Below are positions 8,275 to 18,366 of a stretch of 64,000 bases of DNA, one piece after another. The stretch covers positions 62,001-126,000 of the forward strand of contig CAVXTL010000010.1 of assembly GCA_963764665.1 (NCBI GenBank), read 5' to 3'. How positions within the stretch are numbered: position 1 is the first letter of the stretch; the number at the start of each line of letters is the position of its first letter. Below the pieces are notes generated by a model. The model had not been told where the DNA came from, ran no database searches, and saw nothing but the letters and a program-made list of their open reading frames with translations. Source of the DNA: JACVRW01 sp963764665 (GTDB lineage Bacteria; Actinomycetota; Thermoleophilia; Solirubrobacterales; Thermoleophilaceae). Both the position numbers and the translations under genes were made by a program.

Positions 8275-8298
8275 GAGCCGAGGCGGCAGTGGTGAGGT
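8275..8298 (+). repeat. Imperfect direct repeat, right copy (EPRRQW remnant)
   Basis: Matches 6455-6478 (GAGCC-N5-GGCAGTGGTGAGGT). It also encodes EPRRQW and a stop but has no gene body upstream in frame, so it looks like the 3' remnant of a diverged copy of the 6275 gene left behind at an insertion. Confidence 0.5.
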
Positions 8299-8303
8299 CC
8301 GGG

Positions 8304-8699
8304 CTACTCCGACAGCCCCACGGCTTCGAGGGCCTCTGTGTGATCCCTGAAGACCTCCACCGAGCGGATCTCTCCCTTCCGCACCGAGTAGACGAACGTC
8401 ACCTCAAGGTCGGACGGGGGACCCTGGCCAACGCCATGCCAGATCACCCTCGCGACTACCCGGTCTGCAATGGCGTGTACCGGCTCGAGCGGCTCGAACC
8501 AGTCCCTTTCGAAGGTCGCGCGAAGCTGTTCATACCAGCGCAACACTGCATCCCGCCCGACGAATGGCCCACGCTCCGGCCAATCCTCCATGCCCCACCC
8601 GATGGCGTCGGGGTGGTGCAGTTCGCGAACAGCGTGAGCGTCCTGGGCGTTCCACGCCCTAATGCCCGCTTGTATGAGCTCCACGTTCTCCTGCGACAT
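8304..8699 (-). CDS. NTF2/SnoaL-like protein (cassette family)
   Basis: 131 residues, NTF2-like fold: helical N terminus (VELIQAGIRAWNAQDAHAV), then strands around WGMEDWPERGPFVGRDAV and a C-terminal VTFVYSVRKGEIRSVEVF hairpin. It starts with ATGTCGCAGGAGAACGTGGA and ends EALEAVGLSE, TAG. The leader GGGATACTCGACGGGCG precedes the start. The middle shares little with the copy at 6718 apart from fold-level positions. Ligand and reaction are unknown. Confidence 0.87.
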   Translation of the reverse strand: MSQENVELIQAGIRAWNAQDAHAVRELHHPDAIGWGMEDWPERGPFVGRDAVLRWYEQLRATFERDWFEPLEPVHAIADRVVARVIWHGVGQGPPSDLEVTFVYSVRKGEIRSVEVFRDHTEALEAVGLSE

Positions 8700-8719
8700 C
8701 GCCCGTCGAGTATCCCGCC
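8700..8719 (-). promoter_or_regulatory. Conserved cassette leader with -10 box
   Basis: Minus-strand GGCGGGATACTCGACGGGCG immediately before ATG 8699. It differs by one base from the leader at 7138-7155 over the shared 17 bases. Confidence 0.6.
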
Positions 8720-8744
8720 TACGCGGCGGCGGCTGCGGGTCGGG

Positions 8745-8984
8745 CTAGCGCCCGGTAAGGGCTGCGGCGGGTTCGACTTCCGGGGCTTCGGCGGCCTCTG
8801 GAACGAAGAGCGTGCGGGTGCTGCCGTCAGGCAGCAGCCACTGTTCGCGGGCGACGGCAAGCATTTCCTCCACCGGGATCCCCATGTCGCGAGCGACATC
8901 CTCGGCCGCCACGCAGCTACGGCACGGGTGGTCAAGCGAAAGGCGGCCGCAGCAACGACCGCAGGTTGTTCGCGTAGTCGCCAT
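8745..8984 (-). CDS. Small zinc-ribbon protein
   Basis: 79 residues from ATG 8984 (AGGAAC about 5 nt upstream). The N terminus has CGRCCGRL and PCRSC, a four-cysteine set suited to binding one zinc. It is followed by a helix (EDVARDMGIPVEEMLAVAREQ) and a hydrophobic tail. It is probably a DNA- or protein-binding accessory of the element; no family is recognised. Confidence 0.6.
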   Translation of the reverse strand: MATTRTTCGRCCGRLSLDHPCRSCVAAEDVARDMGIPVEEMLAVAREQWLLPDGSTRTLFVPEAAEAPEVEPAAALTGR

Positions 8985-9141
8985 TCGGTTCCTATCGGAG
9001 CACCACAAGAAACCCTGATCAATCGGCGCGGTTCCTGGACACCATGCCAGGGAGCAGCGCCGGGGTGGGGACGTCCCGGGCCGGCACCCCAGCCAGGACC
9101 GGGGAGCGCAGGGTCGGCGCGCGCCTGGTGGTGAGTAGGTA

Positions 9142-9315
9142 GTGCAGGCGAACGTCACGTTCAGGGCGTCACCGGTTCTGGTGGCCCGTCTCGACCGGCT
9201 GGCGGCGGCCACGGGGTCGTCCAGGTCGGCTGCGATCAAGCGGGCGATTCTCGAGGCGAGCACCCCGGCTGCTGGCGAGCCGCGAATTCGCTGCATTGCC
9301 GCCAGACCAGCTTGA
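9142..9315 (+). pseudogene. Ribbon-helix-helix DNA-binding protein, truncated copy
   Basis: Reads VQANVTFRASPVLVARLDRLAAA, then SRSAAIKRAILEAS: the beta strand and two helices of a CopG/MetJ-type repressor. The intact homologue at 61550-61894 continues for about 70 more residues. Here the frame passes after LEAS into a fragment of the neighbouring coiled-coil gene (bases 9277-9315) and stops. The DNA-binding domain itself is intact, so a 57-residue product could still bind DNA. Confidence 0.65.
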
Positions 9316-9487
9316 CGAAACTGGCAACCCGAAGCACGGTCTGACGCTGGCTGCGCTGATCGGCGTGAACATCGAGCGCAAGCGCGACCTGACGGCCGCG
9401 ACCTTCGGCATCACCGGCATTGACTCGCCGGGGGAGCGAGCGGTGGGCGCAAAGCCTGACCCAGAGGAGGACCCCGATGGCGACTGA
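9296..9487 (+). CDS. Small island protein, mosaic N terminus
   Basis: 63 residues from a possible TTG at 9296. The core LIGVNIERKRD through GITGIDSPGERAVGA is nearly identical to the protein at 62080-62292. The first ~13 residues (PPDQLDETGNPK) belong instead to the coiled-coil protein at 62279-62587. It is thus a recombinant of two neighbouring genes. The 3' end overlaps the next start. Function unknown; the conserved core has no recognisable domain. Confidence 0.5.
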   Translation: MPPDQLDETGNPKHGLTLAALIGVNIERKRDLTAATFGITGIDSPGERAVGAKPDPEEDPDGD

Positions 9488-9824
9488 GATCGCAACCGAG
9501 CTCGCCGGCCGTCAGGCGAAGGTCGCTGAGGCCGAGCAGGTTGTCCGAGACGTTGAGGCGCAGGCCCGCGAGGCAGCCAACCGGCTCGAGCTGTCGAGCC
9601 CTGTCAGGGTGTCGATCCTCACGGCGCTGAACGGGGAGACACGCTCATCAGTCGCACTTGCCAAGGAACTCGAGCTCCCCGTGCAGAACATCGCGTACCA
9701 CGTCGCCGTGCTGCGGGACCTCGGTGTGATCAAGCAGACCGACACCCGCCCGCGGGGTGGTGCCCTGGAGCACTTCTATCAGGCTGTGTGGGAGTTCCGG
9801 ATCGAGGCCAGCCCGATCAAGTAG
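9477..9824 (+). CDS. Coiled-coil plus winged-helix (ArsR-like) regulator
   Basis: 115 residues from ATG 9477 with GGAGG upstream. Residues 1-40 (IATELAGRQAKVAEAEQVV and on) are a coiled coil shared with the gene at 62279. From residue ~41 it is a winged helix-turn-helix: SPVRVSILTALNGE, then ALAKELELPVQNIAYHVAVLRDLGVIK, ending in a wing. In the second accessory region the same two parts are separate genes (62279 and 62793), so this is a fusion or deletion product. It is likely a regulator of the element, placed directly upstream of the integrase. Confidence 0.72.
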   Translation: MATEIATELAGRQAKVAEAEQVVRDVEAQAREAANRLELSSPVRVSILTALNGETRSSVALAKELELPVQNIAYHVAVLRDLGVIKQTDTRPRGGALEHFYQAVWEFRIEASPIK

Positions 9825-9827
9825 TTC

Positions 9828-9849
9828 GCCGAGGGCCGGGGCTCGGCGC
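9828..9849 (+). terminator. Hairpin after the winged-helix gene
   Basis: CGCCGAG-GGCCGGGG-CTCGGCG, a 7-bp GC stem just after the stop at 9824, with no T-run. Possible terminator separating this operon from the integrase. Confidence 0.4.
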
Positions 9850-9954
9850 TAGGCCGGCCCGGCGTCCGACACGACAAGAACAGGTCGCTGGTGAGGGGAA
9901 GTGCTCGGCGGTGAAGAATTCGCCCCACCGACATTCAGGGGCGGGAAACGGCCG

Positions 9955-9983
9955 TTGCTATGTCCGCTCAGGCGACGTAGAGT
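9955..9983 (+). promoter_or_regulatory. Probable promoter of the integrase gene
   Basis: TTGCTA (9955-9960), 17-bp spacer, TAGAGT (9978-9983). This would start a leader of about 65 nt ending at the GTG at 10054, which has a strong GGAGG 8 nt upstream. Confidence 0.55.
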
Positions 9984-10053
9984 CCTGTCCACTAACCCAA
10001 GTGGGGCGGCGCCGCGCGAACGGCCCGCCCCCGGACCCAAGGAGGTAAGTCCT

Positions 10054-11286
10054 GTGGGCCAGCAGCATCCTAATTCGGCACCACCGCAGCGCGTTACGGG
10101 CCACGTACTGCTGGTAGAGCGCAAGCGTGGCCATCAGTGGTACCTGAAGTACCGGCTCGCGAACGGGCGCCAGGTAAAGACGAAGCTGGGGCCGGCGTGG
10201 ACCGGGAACGGCCGCCCGGTCGCCGGCTACTACACGAAGCGCATGGCCGAGGAGGCGCTACACGCCGTCCTCACCGATGCCCGGCGGGGAACCCTGTCCG
10301 TCGTCGTCAATGCCACATTCGCGGACGCCGCGGCTGAGTACCTCCGGTATGTGGAGGATGTGCGTCAGATCGATCCGGCGACCGTCAAGGACTACCGGGG
10401 CGTGATCGAGGGCTACCTGATCGATGAGTTCGGTAGCCAGTCGATCACCACGATCTCCCCCGACGCGATCGACGCATACAAAGAGCGGCTGATAGCGGAG
10501 AGCCGACTGTCGAACCGCGTGATCGTGCGCCACCTGACCGTTCTCCACGGCGTTTTCAAGCGCGCCAAGCGCGTCTGGGGGCTGACCTTCAACCCGGCCT
10601 CGGCTGATCTTGTGGAGCGTCCACAGATGGTCTACACGGGCGAGTTCGACACCTACAACGGCGACGAGGTGGAGCTACTTGCAGCATCGGCCGCCGACGC
10701 CCAGGACGCGACGGTCTACCGGGTCGCTGCGTATACCGGCCTGCGCTTGGGGGAGCTGCTGGCGCTGCGCTGGAAGGACGTTGACCTGGTTGGCGGCCTC
10801 ATGCACGTGCGGCGGAACTACACGGACAACCGCGAGAAGATCCCCAAGGGCAAGCGGGTACGCAGCGTCCCCATGACCGGGGCTGTGGTCGACGCCCTCG
10901 CGCGGCTAAAGGACCGCGGGCATCTCACCGACGACGACGACCTGGTGTTCATCAACACCGCGGGTGGCTACCTGGCTTCGTGGTCGTTGCGGCGGCGCTA
11001 CTACCGGGCGATCGAGAAGGCGGGGCTGCGTAAGATCCGCTTCCACGACTTGCGCCATTGCTTCGGCTCGATGGCGATCACTGTGCTCGACCCTTACGCC
11101 GTCCAGTCATACATGGGCCACCAGCACTACTCGACCACGCAGAGATATCTCCATCACCGGCCCCGGCCCGAGGACGCACGCCGGCTTGAGCGGGCATTCG
11201 GGGGACCGGGTACCGAAGCGGGTACCGAACTGAGCGAGACTGAGCGCAACTCGGTGCAACCACCTCGCACCGAAACGGCTCGGTAG
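10054..11286 (+). CDS. Tyrosine recombinase/integrase of the tRNA-Cys element
   Basis: An intact 410-residue phage-type integrase. Start GTG 10054 is chosen for its GGAGG 8 nt upstream. Domains: an N-terminal arm-binding (AP2-like) strand set (residues ~15-50), a SAM-like core-binding domain (~85-185, FADAAAEYLRYVE onward), and the catalytic domain (~200-380) with Arg231 in YTGLRLGEL, HDLRH (His331, Arg334), GHQHYSTTQ and nucleophile Tyr365. It catalyses integration into and excision from tRNA-Cys. Its 3' end lies 24 bp from the right att repeat. Two GGGTACCGAA decamers lie within its last 80 bp. No excisionase is certain; the winged-helix gene upstream is a candidate. Confidence 0.95.
   Translation: MGQQHPNSAPPQRVTGHVLLVERKRGHQWYLKYRLANGRQVKTKLGPAWTGNGRPVAGYYTKRMAEEALHAVLTDARRGTLSVVVNATFADAAAEYLRYVEDVRQIDPATVKDYRGVIEGYLIDEFGSQSITTISPDAIDAYKERLIAESRLSNRVIVRHLTVLHGVFKRAKRVWGLTFNPASADLVERPQMVYTGEFDTYNGDEVELLAASAADAQDATVYRVAAYTGLRLGELLALRWKDVDLVGGLMHVRRNYTDNREKIPKGKRVRSVPMTGAVVDALARLKDRGHLTDDDDLVFINTAGGYLASWSLRRRYYRAIEKAGLRKIRFHDLRHCFGSMAITVLDPYAVQSYMGHQHYSTTQRYLHHRPRPEDARRLERAFGGPGTEAGTELSETERNSVQPPRTETAR
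11208..11229. repeat. Putative integrase arm-type sites, right end
   Basis: GGGTACCGAA twice in tandem, 12 bp apart (11208-11217, 11220-11229), inside the 3' coding end of the integrase. The third copy is at 4179-4188 near the left att. Confidence 0.45.
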
Positions 11287-11310
11287 AGCCCAGCGGCAGA
11301 ATGATCGGGA

Positions 11311-11353
11311 GCCTGCAAAGCCGTTCACACCGGTTCGATTCCGGTCGGCGCCT
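11311..11353 (+). repeat. Attachment-site repeat, right copy (43 bp)
   Basis: Exact duplicate of 4086-4128; a tRNA-Cys 3' half without a 5' half. It marks the right boundary of the element and lies only 4 bp before the ATG of the UvrA-like gene. Confidence 0.93.
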
Positions 11354-11357
11354 CTGA

Positions 11358-13784
<2,427 letters not shown>

Positions 13785-13788
13785 CCGC

Positions 13789-14079
13789 GTGCTGCGCCGC
13801 TCGCTGGCAGTCGTCTTCGCCGCCGCGCTCCTCTCGGGCTGCGGAGAGGATGCCGAGCGCAGCGGCGTCCAGAACCCCGCCTTCGTGCTGAACGCTCCCG
13901 CCAAGGGGCAGGCGATCGTGAAGGTGGACAGCGAGACGGAGGGCGACCGCGTCTGCGACGAGGCCAAGCTCGGCAACTACGAGGAGCTCCAGGAGATCGA
14001 GGAGCTCATCGTCAAGCCGCCCGACGCGGACCAGGGCCGCAACGCCGACGGCACGCGCTGCGAGTTGTCCGTCAAGTAG
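13789..14079 (+). CDS. Small lipoprotein
   Basis: 96 residues from GTG 13789, 4 bp after the UvrA-like stop, so probably the same transcript. Signal VLRRSLAVVFAAALLSGC with a lipobox Cys near residue 18. The mature part is acidic, with two more Cys (VCDEAK, RCELSV) that may pair. Family not recognised; probably anchored on the outer face of the membrane. Confidence 0.7.
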   Translation: MLRRSLAVVFAAALLSGCGEDAERSGVQNPAFVLNAPAKGQAIVKVDSETEGDRVCDEAKLGNYEELQEIEELIVKPPDADQGRNADGTRCELSVK

Positions 14080-14193
14080 CGGCGTCCCCCATATGGGGGG
14101 TCCCGCGCATGGACTGGCGCGTCCCCGGGTAATCGATCGGGCGAACGGCGCGTGCTGTGGGGGCGGCGCGGCCTTGGGAGAAGGGAGATCGAT
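14080..14193. other. Intergenic region before the acetate operon
   Basis: Holds the perfect palindrome CCCCCATATGGGGG at 14086-14099, a possible operator or hairpin, then the leader of the DUF485 gene with AAGGGAG at 14181-14187. Confidence 0.35.
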
Positions 14194-14649
14194 ATGTCAG
14201 CTGCGCCCAGACGCGCGGTGGAATTGGGAGACCTGGCTGCCAACGGAGACGGCTCCGGACAGCCTCAGATCGATTGGGAGGGCGTCGAGCGCTCCCCCGA
14301 GTTTCGCGAGTTGACGTCGAAGAAGAAGGCGTTTGTGGTCCCGGCCACGATCTTCTTCCTCAGCTGGTACTTCGGCTTCATCATCCTCGCCGGCTACGCG
14401 CCCGACTTCATGGGCAGCGAGTTCCTCGTCGACGGGCTCACCGTCGGCTACGTGCTCGCGCTCAGCCAGTTCGTCATGACCTGGGCTCTCGGCTGGATGT
14501 ACATACGCCGCGCCGACCGGGTCTTCGACCCGCTCGCCGAGCGTGTCGTGCAGCGGGCACTGGAGGGCGGCCCGGTCCCGGCGCAGGAGGCGCAGGCTCA
14601 GCTCGGCAGGGCTCCGCGCGCTCCCACCGGTGAGGTGGCGCCCCAATGA
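14194..14649 (+). CDS. DUF485 family membrane protein
   Basis: 151 residues from ATG 14194 (AAGGGAG ribosome binding site). Two transmembrane helices (PATIFFLSWYFGFIILAGY and VGYVLALSQFVMTWALGWMY) flanked by charged ends form the DUF485 pattern. In many bacteria this gene precedes the cation/acetate symporter and is thought to assist it. The last codons overlap the actP start by 4 bp (ATGA), supporting translational coupling. Confidence 0.88.
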   Translation: MSAAPRRAVELGDLAANGDGSGQPQIDWEGVERSPEFRELTSKKKAFVVPATIFFLSWYFGFIILAGYAPDFMGSEFLVDGLTVGYVLALSQFVMTWALGWMYIRRADRVFDPLAERVVQRALEGGPVPAQEAQAQLGRAPRAPTGEVAPQ

Positions 14650-16277
14650 CGCTCATCGCCGCTGTCAACGAGACCGCACTGGCGGTCTTCGCCGGCGTCG
14701 TGGGCGTCACGATGGTGGTGACCTACTTCGCGTCGAAGCGCGTGAACACGGCGACCGACTTCTGGGCGGCCGGACGTAGCCTCACCGGCCCGCAGAACGG
14801 GTTCGCCATCGCGGGCGACTACATGTCGGCCGCGTCGTTCCTCGGCATCGCCGGCCTGATCTACCTGTTCGGGTTCGACGGCTTCCTCTACTCCGTCGGC
14901 TTCCTCGTGGCCTTCCTGACCGTGCTCTTCCTGCTCGCGGAGCGGATGCGCAACAGCGGGAAGTACACGATCGCGGACGTGCTCACGTTCCGGTTGAAGC
15001 AGAAGCCGGCGCGCTCGGCAGCCGCGCTCGGAACGCTGGCCGTGGTCGCCTTCTACCTGATCGCGCAGATGGTCGGCGCGGGTGTGCTGATCGAGGCGCT
15101 CGTGGGCATCGACTTCTCGCTCGCGGTGATCCTCACCGGCGCTTTCATGGTGGTCTACATCATCGCCGGCGGCATGCTCGCCACGAGCTGGGTGCAGATC
15201 ATCAAGGCGTTGATGTTGATGAGCGCGGCCGTGGTCATGACCGTCTGGGTGATGACCAAGACGAGCGTCAACCCCGTCGAGCTGTTCAAGGACTCCCGGG
15301 CGAAGTCGCCCGAGGGCCAGAAGTACCTCGAGCCGGGCCTGTTCCTCACGACCCCGCTCGACACCGTCTCGCTCGGGCTCGGCCTGGTGCTGGGCACCGC
15401 GGGCCTGCCGCACATCCTGATGCGCTTCTTCACCGTGCCCGACGCCAAGGCGGCGCGCGGCTCGGTGATGTGGGCGATGGTCCTGATCGGGGCCTTCTAC
15501 CTGATGACGACGTTCCTGGGCTTCGGGGCACGCGCCGTCCTCGGCCCTGCGGGCGAGGCAGCGGCCGGCACGGGCGGGAACCTCGCGCTGCCGAACCTCG
15601 CTGACGAGCTCGGCGGAGAGCTGTTCCTCGCGATCATCGCCGGCGTGGCCTTCGCCACGATCCTCGCGGTGGTGGCGGGCCTGGTGATCTCGGCATCCGG
15701 TGCCGTGGCTCACGATATCTGGTCGAACGTGGTCCGCTCGGGCCGCGACTCGGAGAAGGAAGAGGTGTGGGTCGCGAAGATCGCCGCCGTGGCGATCGGC
15801 GCCATCGCGATCGCGGTTGCCGTGATCGGCGGTGCCGGCCTGAACGTCTCGTTCATGGTCGGCCTGGCGTTCGCCGTTGCGGCCAGCGCCAACTTCCCGG
15901 CACTGCTGCTGGCGCTCAGCTGGCGACGTTTCAACACCACCGGCGCGATCGTCGGCGTGCTCACCGGCGTGTTCAGCTCGGTGCTGCTCGTGATCATCAG
16001 CCCGAAGGTGTGGCCGGGAGCCGACTCCGAGGGTGGGGCGTTCGGGTTCTACGACCTGGCGAACCCGGGGATCGTCTCGATCCCGCTCGGCTTCATCGGG
16101 TGCTGGGCCGGCACGATGCTCGCTCGCGAGCCGGCGGCGGAGCGCAAGTTCAGCGAGCTCTACGTCCGCTCCGAGACGGGGCTCGGCGCCGAGGTGGCCA
16201 CCGGCGTGGGGCTCAACGGCGGGCGCGCTCGCGCGGGTGCCGCCACGGCGGCCATGAGCGTGCTGCCGAAGCCGTAG
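14646..16277 (+). CDS. actP: Cation/acetate symporter
   Basis: 543-residue sodium/solute symporter (SSS family) with about 13 membrane segments. Family marks: DFWAAGRSLTGPQNGFAIAGDYMSAASFLG near the N terminus and GLPHILMRFFTVPDAKAAR in the middle, typical of ActP-type acetate/short-chain acid uptake. Start ATG overlaps the DUF485 stop. A strong hairpin follows at 16289. Together with Acs downstream it forms an acetate scavenging unit; substrate specificity is inferred from family and context. Confidence 0.9.
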   Translation: MTLIAAVNETALAVFAGVVGVTMVVTYFASKRVNTATDFWAAGRSLTGPQNGFAIAGDYMSAASFLGIAGLIYLFGFDGFLYSVGFLVAFLTVLFLLAERMRNSGKYTIADVLTFRLKQKPARSAAALGTLAVVAFYLIAQMVGAGVLIEALVGIDFSLAVILTGAFMVVYIIAGGMLATSWVQIIKALMLMSAAVVMTVWVMTKTSVNPVELFKDSRAKSPEGQKYLEPGLFLTTPLDTVSLGLGLVLGTAGLPHILMRFFTVPDAKAARGSVMWAMVLIGAFYLMTTFLGFGARAVLGPAGEAAAGTGGNLALPNLADELGGELFLAIIAGVAFATILAVVAGLVISASGAVAHDIWSNVVRSGRDSEKEEVWVAKIAAVAIGAIAIAVAVIGGAGLNVSFMVGLAFAVAASANFPALLLALSWRRFNTTGAIVGVLTGVFSSVLLVIISPKVWPGADSEGGAFGFYDLANPGIVSIPLGFIGCWAGTMLAREPAAERKFSELYVRSETGLGAEVATGVGLNGGRARAGAATAAMSVLPKP

Positions 16278-16288
16278 ACCGACACCGT

Positions 16289-16319
16289 CGTGGAGGGACG
16301 CAGCATGCGTCCCTCCACG
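16289..16319 (+). terminator. Strong hairpin between actP and acs
   Basis: Perfect 14-bp stem (CGTGGAGGGACGCA / TGCGTCCCTCCACG) with loop GCA, but no T-run. Either a terminator or an attenuator that lowers read-through into acs. Confidence 0.6.
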
Positions 16320-16362
16320 TTCGGGTAGAACCTCTCTCGAGAGTCGAACCGGAGGGAGCTGG

Positions 16363-18348
16363 ATGGAAGGCGGCACCAAGGCCACGGCGGACCAGATCGA
16401 GCGCGAGCTCGGCGAGCTGCTCGAGCAGGAGACGTTCGACCCGCCCGAGGAGTTCGTGCGCGACGCGCTGATCACCGACGAGTCCGTCTACGACGAAGCT
16501 GCGCGCGACCCGGAGGCGTGGTGGGCGAAGCAGGCCGAGTCGCTCGACTGGTCCGAGCCCTGGGACCAGGTGCTCGACGAGTCCGAGGCCCCCTTCTACA
16601 AGTGGTTCACCGGCGGCAAGCTGAACGCCTCCCACAACGCCCTCGACCGCCACGTGGACGCGGGGCGCGGCGACAGGGTGGCCTACCACTGGCGCGGGGA
16701 GGAGGGCGAGGAGCGCGACGTGACCTACGCCGAGCTGCTCCGTGACGTCAAGCGCCTGGCCAACGTCCTGAAGGACCGCGGCGTCGAGCCAGGCGACGTG
16801 GTCGGGATCTTCCTTCCGATGATCCCCGAGGTGGCGGTGGCCATGCTTGCGTGCGCCCGCATCGGGGCGCCGCACAACGTGGTGTTCGGCGGCTTCTCAC
16901 CGGAGTCGGTCAAGGAGCGGATGGAGTTCTCCGAGGCCAAGGCGCTGATCACGGTCGACTGCGCTCGGCGCAAGGGCAAGTCGGCCGCCATAAAGCCCGA
17001 GGTTGACGCCTTCCTCGACGACGTGCCCTCGATCGAGACGGTGGTCGTCGTGCGCAACACGGGCGCCGACGTGGACATGCGCGAGGGGCGCGACGTCTTC
17101 TACGACGAGGCGATCGAGGCGGCCTCGGAGGACTGCCCGGCCGAGCCGCTCGACGCCGAGCACCCGCTGTTCGTGCTCTACACCTCCGGCTCCACCGCCA
17201 AGCCGAAGGGCATCGTCCACACCACCGGCGGCTACCTGACGGGCGTGGCCTGGACCAACGAGTACGTGTTCGACATGAAGCCGGACGAGGACGTCTACTG
17301 GTGCTCGGCCGACGTGGGCTGGGTCACCGGCCACTCGTACATCGTCTACGGCCCGCTCCTGAACGGCGCGACCTCGGTGATGTACGAGGGGGCGCCCGAC
17401 TACCCCGACAAGGACATCTGGTGGGAGCTCTGCGAGCGCTACGGCGTGACGCTCTTCTACACCGCTCCAACCGCGATCCGTGCGTGCATGAAGTGGGGGA
17501 TCGAGCATCCGCAGAAGCACGACCTGTCGAAGCTGCGCCTGCTCGGCACGGTGGGCGAGCCCATCAACCCCAAGGCGTGGCTCTGGTACTGGAAGGTGAT
17601 CGGCGGCGAGCGCTGCCCGGTCGTGGACACCTGGTGGCAGACGGAGACCGGCCACATCTTGATCTCGCCGCTCCCCGGCGTGGTGCCGGCCAAGCCCGGC
17701 TCCGCCACGCGGCCCTTGCCCGGCATCCAGCCTGTGGTGCTGGACGAGGAGGGCAACGAGGTTCCGGACGGGGAGCAGGGTCTCCTCGCCATCACGCGCC
17801 CGTGGCCCGGCATGCTGCGCACGCTCTTCAAGGACCCCGACCGCTACAAGGAGACCTACTTCTCGAAGTTCGGGGAGACCACGTACTTGGTGGGCGACGC
17901 CGCCCGGCGCGACGAGGACGGGTACTTCTGGATCGTCGGGCGCGTGGACGACGTGGTGAACGTGTCGGGCCACAGGCTCTCGACCGCCGAGGTGGAGTCG
18001 GCGATCGTGTCCCATCCGAAGGTGGCCGAGGCGGCCGTGATCGGCACGCAGGACGAGGACACGGGCCAGGCGATATCCGCGTTCGTGATCCTCGAAGGCG
18101 ACCTCGAGGGCAGCGAGCAGCTGGAGCAGGAGGTACGCGAGCACGTGGCCAGGCGCATCGGCAAGCTCGCGCGCCCGAAGAGCATCATCTGGACGGCCGA
18201 CGTGCCCAAGACGCGGTCCGGGAAGATCATGCGGCGCCTGTTGCGCGACATCGCGGAGGGCCGCGAGCTGGGCGACGTCACGACTCTGCGCGAGCCGGGA
18301 GTGATGAAGGACCTGGAGTCCAAGTTCGCGGATAAGGAGGCCACCTGA
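16363..18348 (+). CDS. acs: Acetyl-CoA synthetase
   Basis: 661 residues, full length for AMP-forming acetate-CoA ligase: acetate + ATP + CoA to acetyl-CoA. ATG 16363 is preceded by GGAGGGAG. The N-terminal Acs domain (residues ~30-90, WWAKQAESLDW, FKWF-like YKWFTGG) is followed by the AMP-binding core with YTSGSTAKPKG, DTWWQTETG and GDAARRDEDGYFWIVGR. The C-terminal TRSGKIMRR carries Lys621, the residue acetylated in Acs regulation. It works with ActP upstream. Confidence 0.96.
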   Translation: MEGGTKATADQIERELGELLEQETFDPPEEFVRDALITDESVYDEAARDPEAWWAKQAESLDWSEPWDQVLDESEAPFYKWFTGGKLNASHNALDRHVDAGRGDRVAYHWRGEEGEERDVTYAELLRDVKRLANVLKDRGVEPGDVVGIFLPMIPEVAVAMLACARIGAPHNVVFGGFSPESVKERMEFSEAKALITVDCARRKGKSAAIKPEVDAFLDDVPSIETVVVVRNTGADVDMREGRDVFYDEAIEAASEDCPAEPLDAEHPLFVLYTSGSTAKPKGIVHTTGGYLTGVAWTNEYVFDMKPDEDVYWCSADVGWVTGHSYIVYGPLLNGATSVMYEGAPDYPDKDIWWELCERYGVTLFYTAPTAIRACMKWGIEHPQKHDLSKLRLLGTVGEPINPKAWLWYWKVIGGERCPVVDTWWQTETGHILISPLPGVVPAKPGSATRPLPGIQPVVLDEEGNEVPDGEQGLLAITRPWPGMLRTLFKDPDRYKETYFSKFGETTYLVGDAARRDEDGYFWIVGRVDDVVNVSGHRLSTAEVESAIVSHPKVAEAAVIGTQDEDTGQAISAFVILEGDLEGSEQLEQEVREHVARRIGKLARPKSIIWTADVPKTRSGKIMRRLLRDIAEGRELGDVTTLREPGVMKDLESKFADKEAT

Positions 18349-18366
18349 GCGGCTACCCTCCGGTGC

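Larger units (their letters stand above)
4086..11353. mobile_element. 7.2-kb integrative element in tRNA-Cys
   Basis: Bounded by the 43-bp direct repeat of the tRNA-Cys 3' half. The tyrosine integrase at 10054-11286 is the last gene before the right repeat and is intact. Contents: small hypothetical genes, a broken coiled-coil gene, an HNH nuclease, a broken lipoprotein gene, two NTF2-like genes, a secreted repeat protein, a zinc-ribbon protein and small DNA-associated regulators. No capsid, portal, terminase, relaxase or replication gene is visible, so this is a satellite-like or decayed genomic island rather than a complete phage. The excised circle would be 7,225 bp. Confidence 0.88.

Noticed and set aside
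14598..16475. 625-codon open frame antisense to actP
   Set aside because: Shadow of a high-GC coding sequence; His/Arg/Gly-rich, no domain, and actP on the other strand is a clear transporter.
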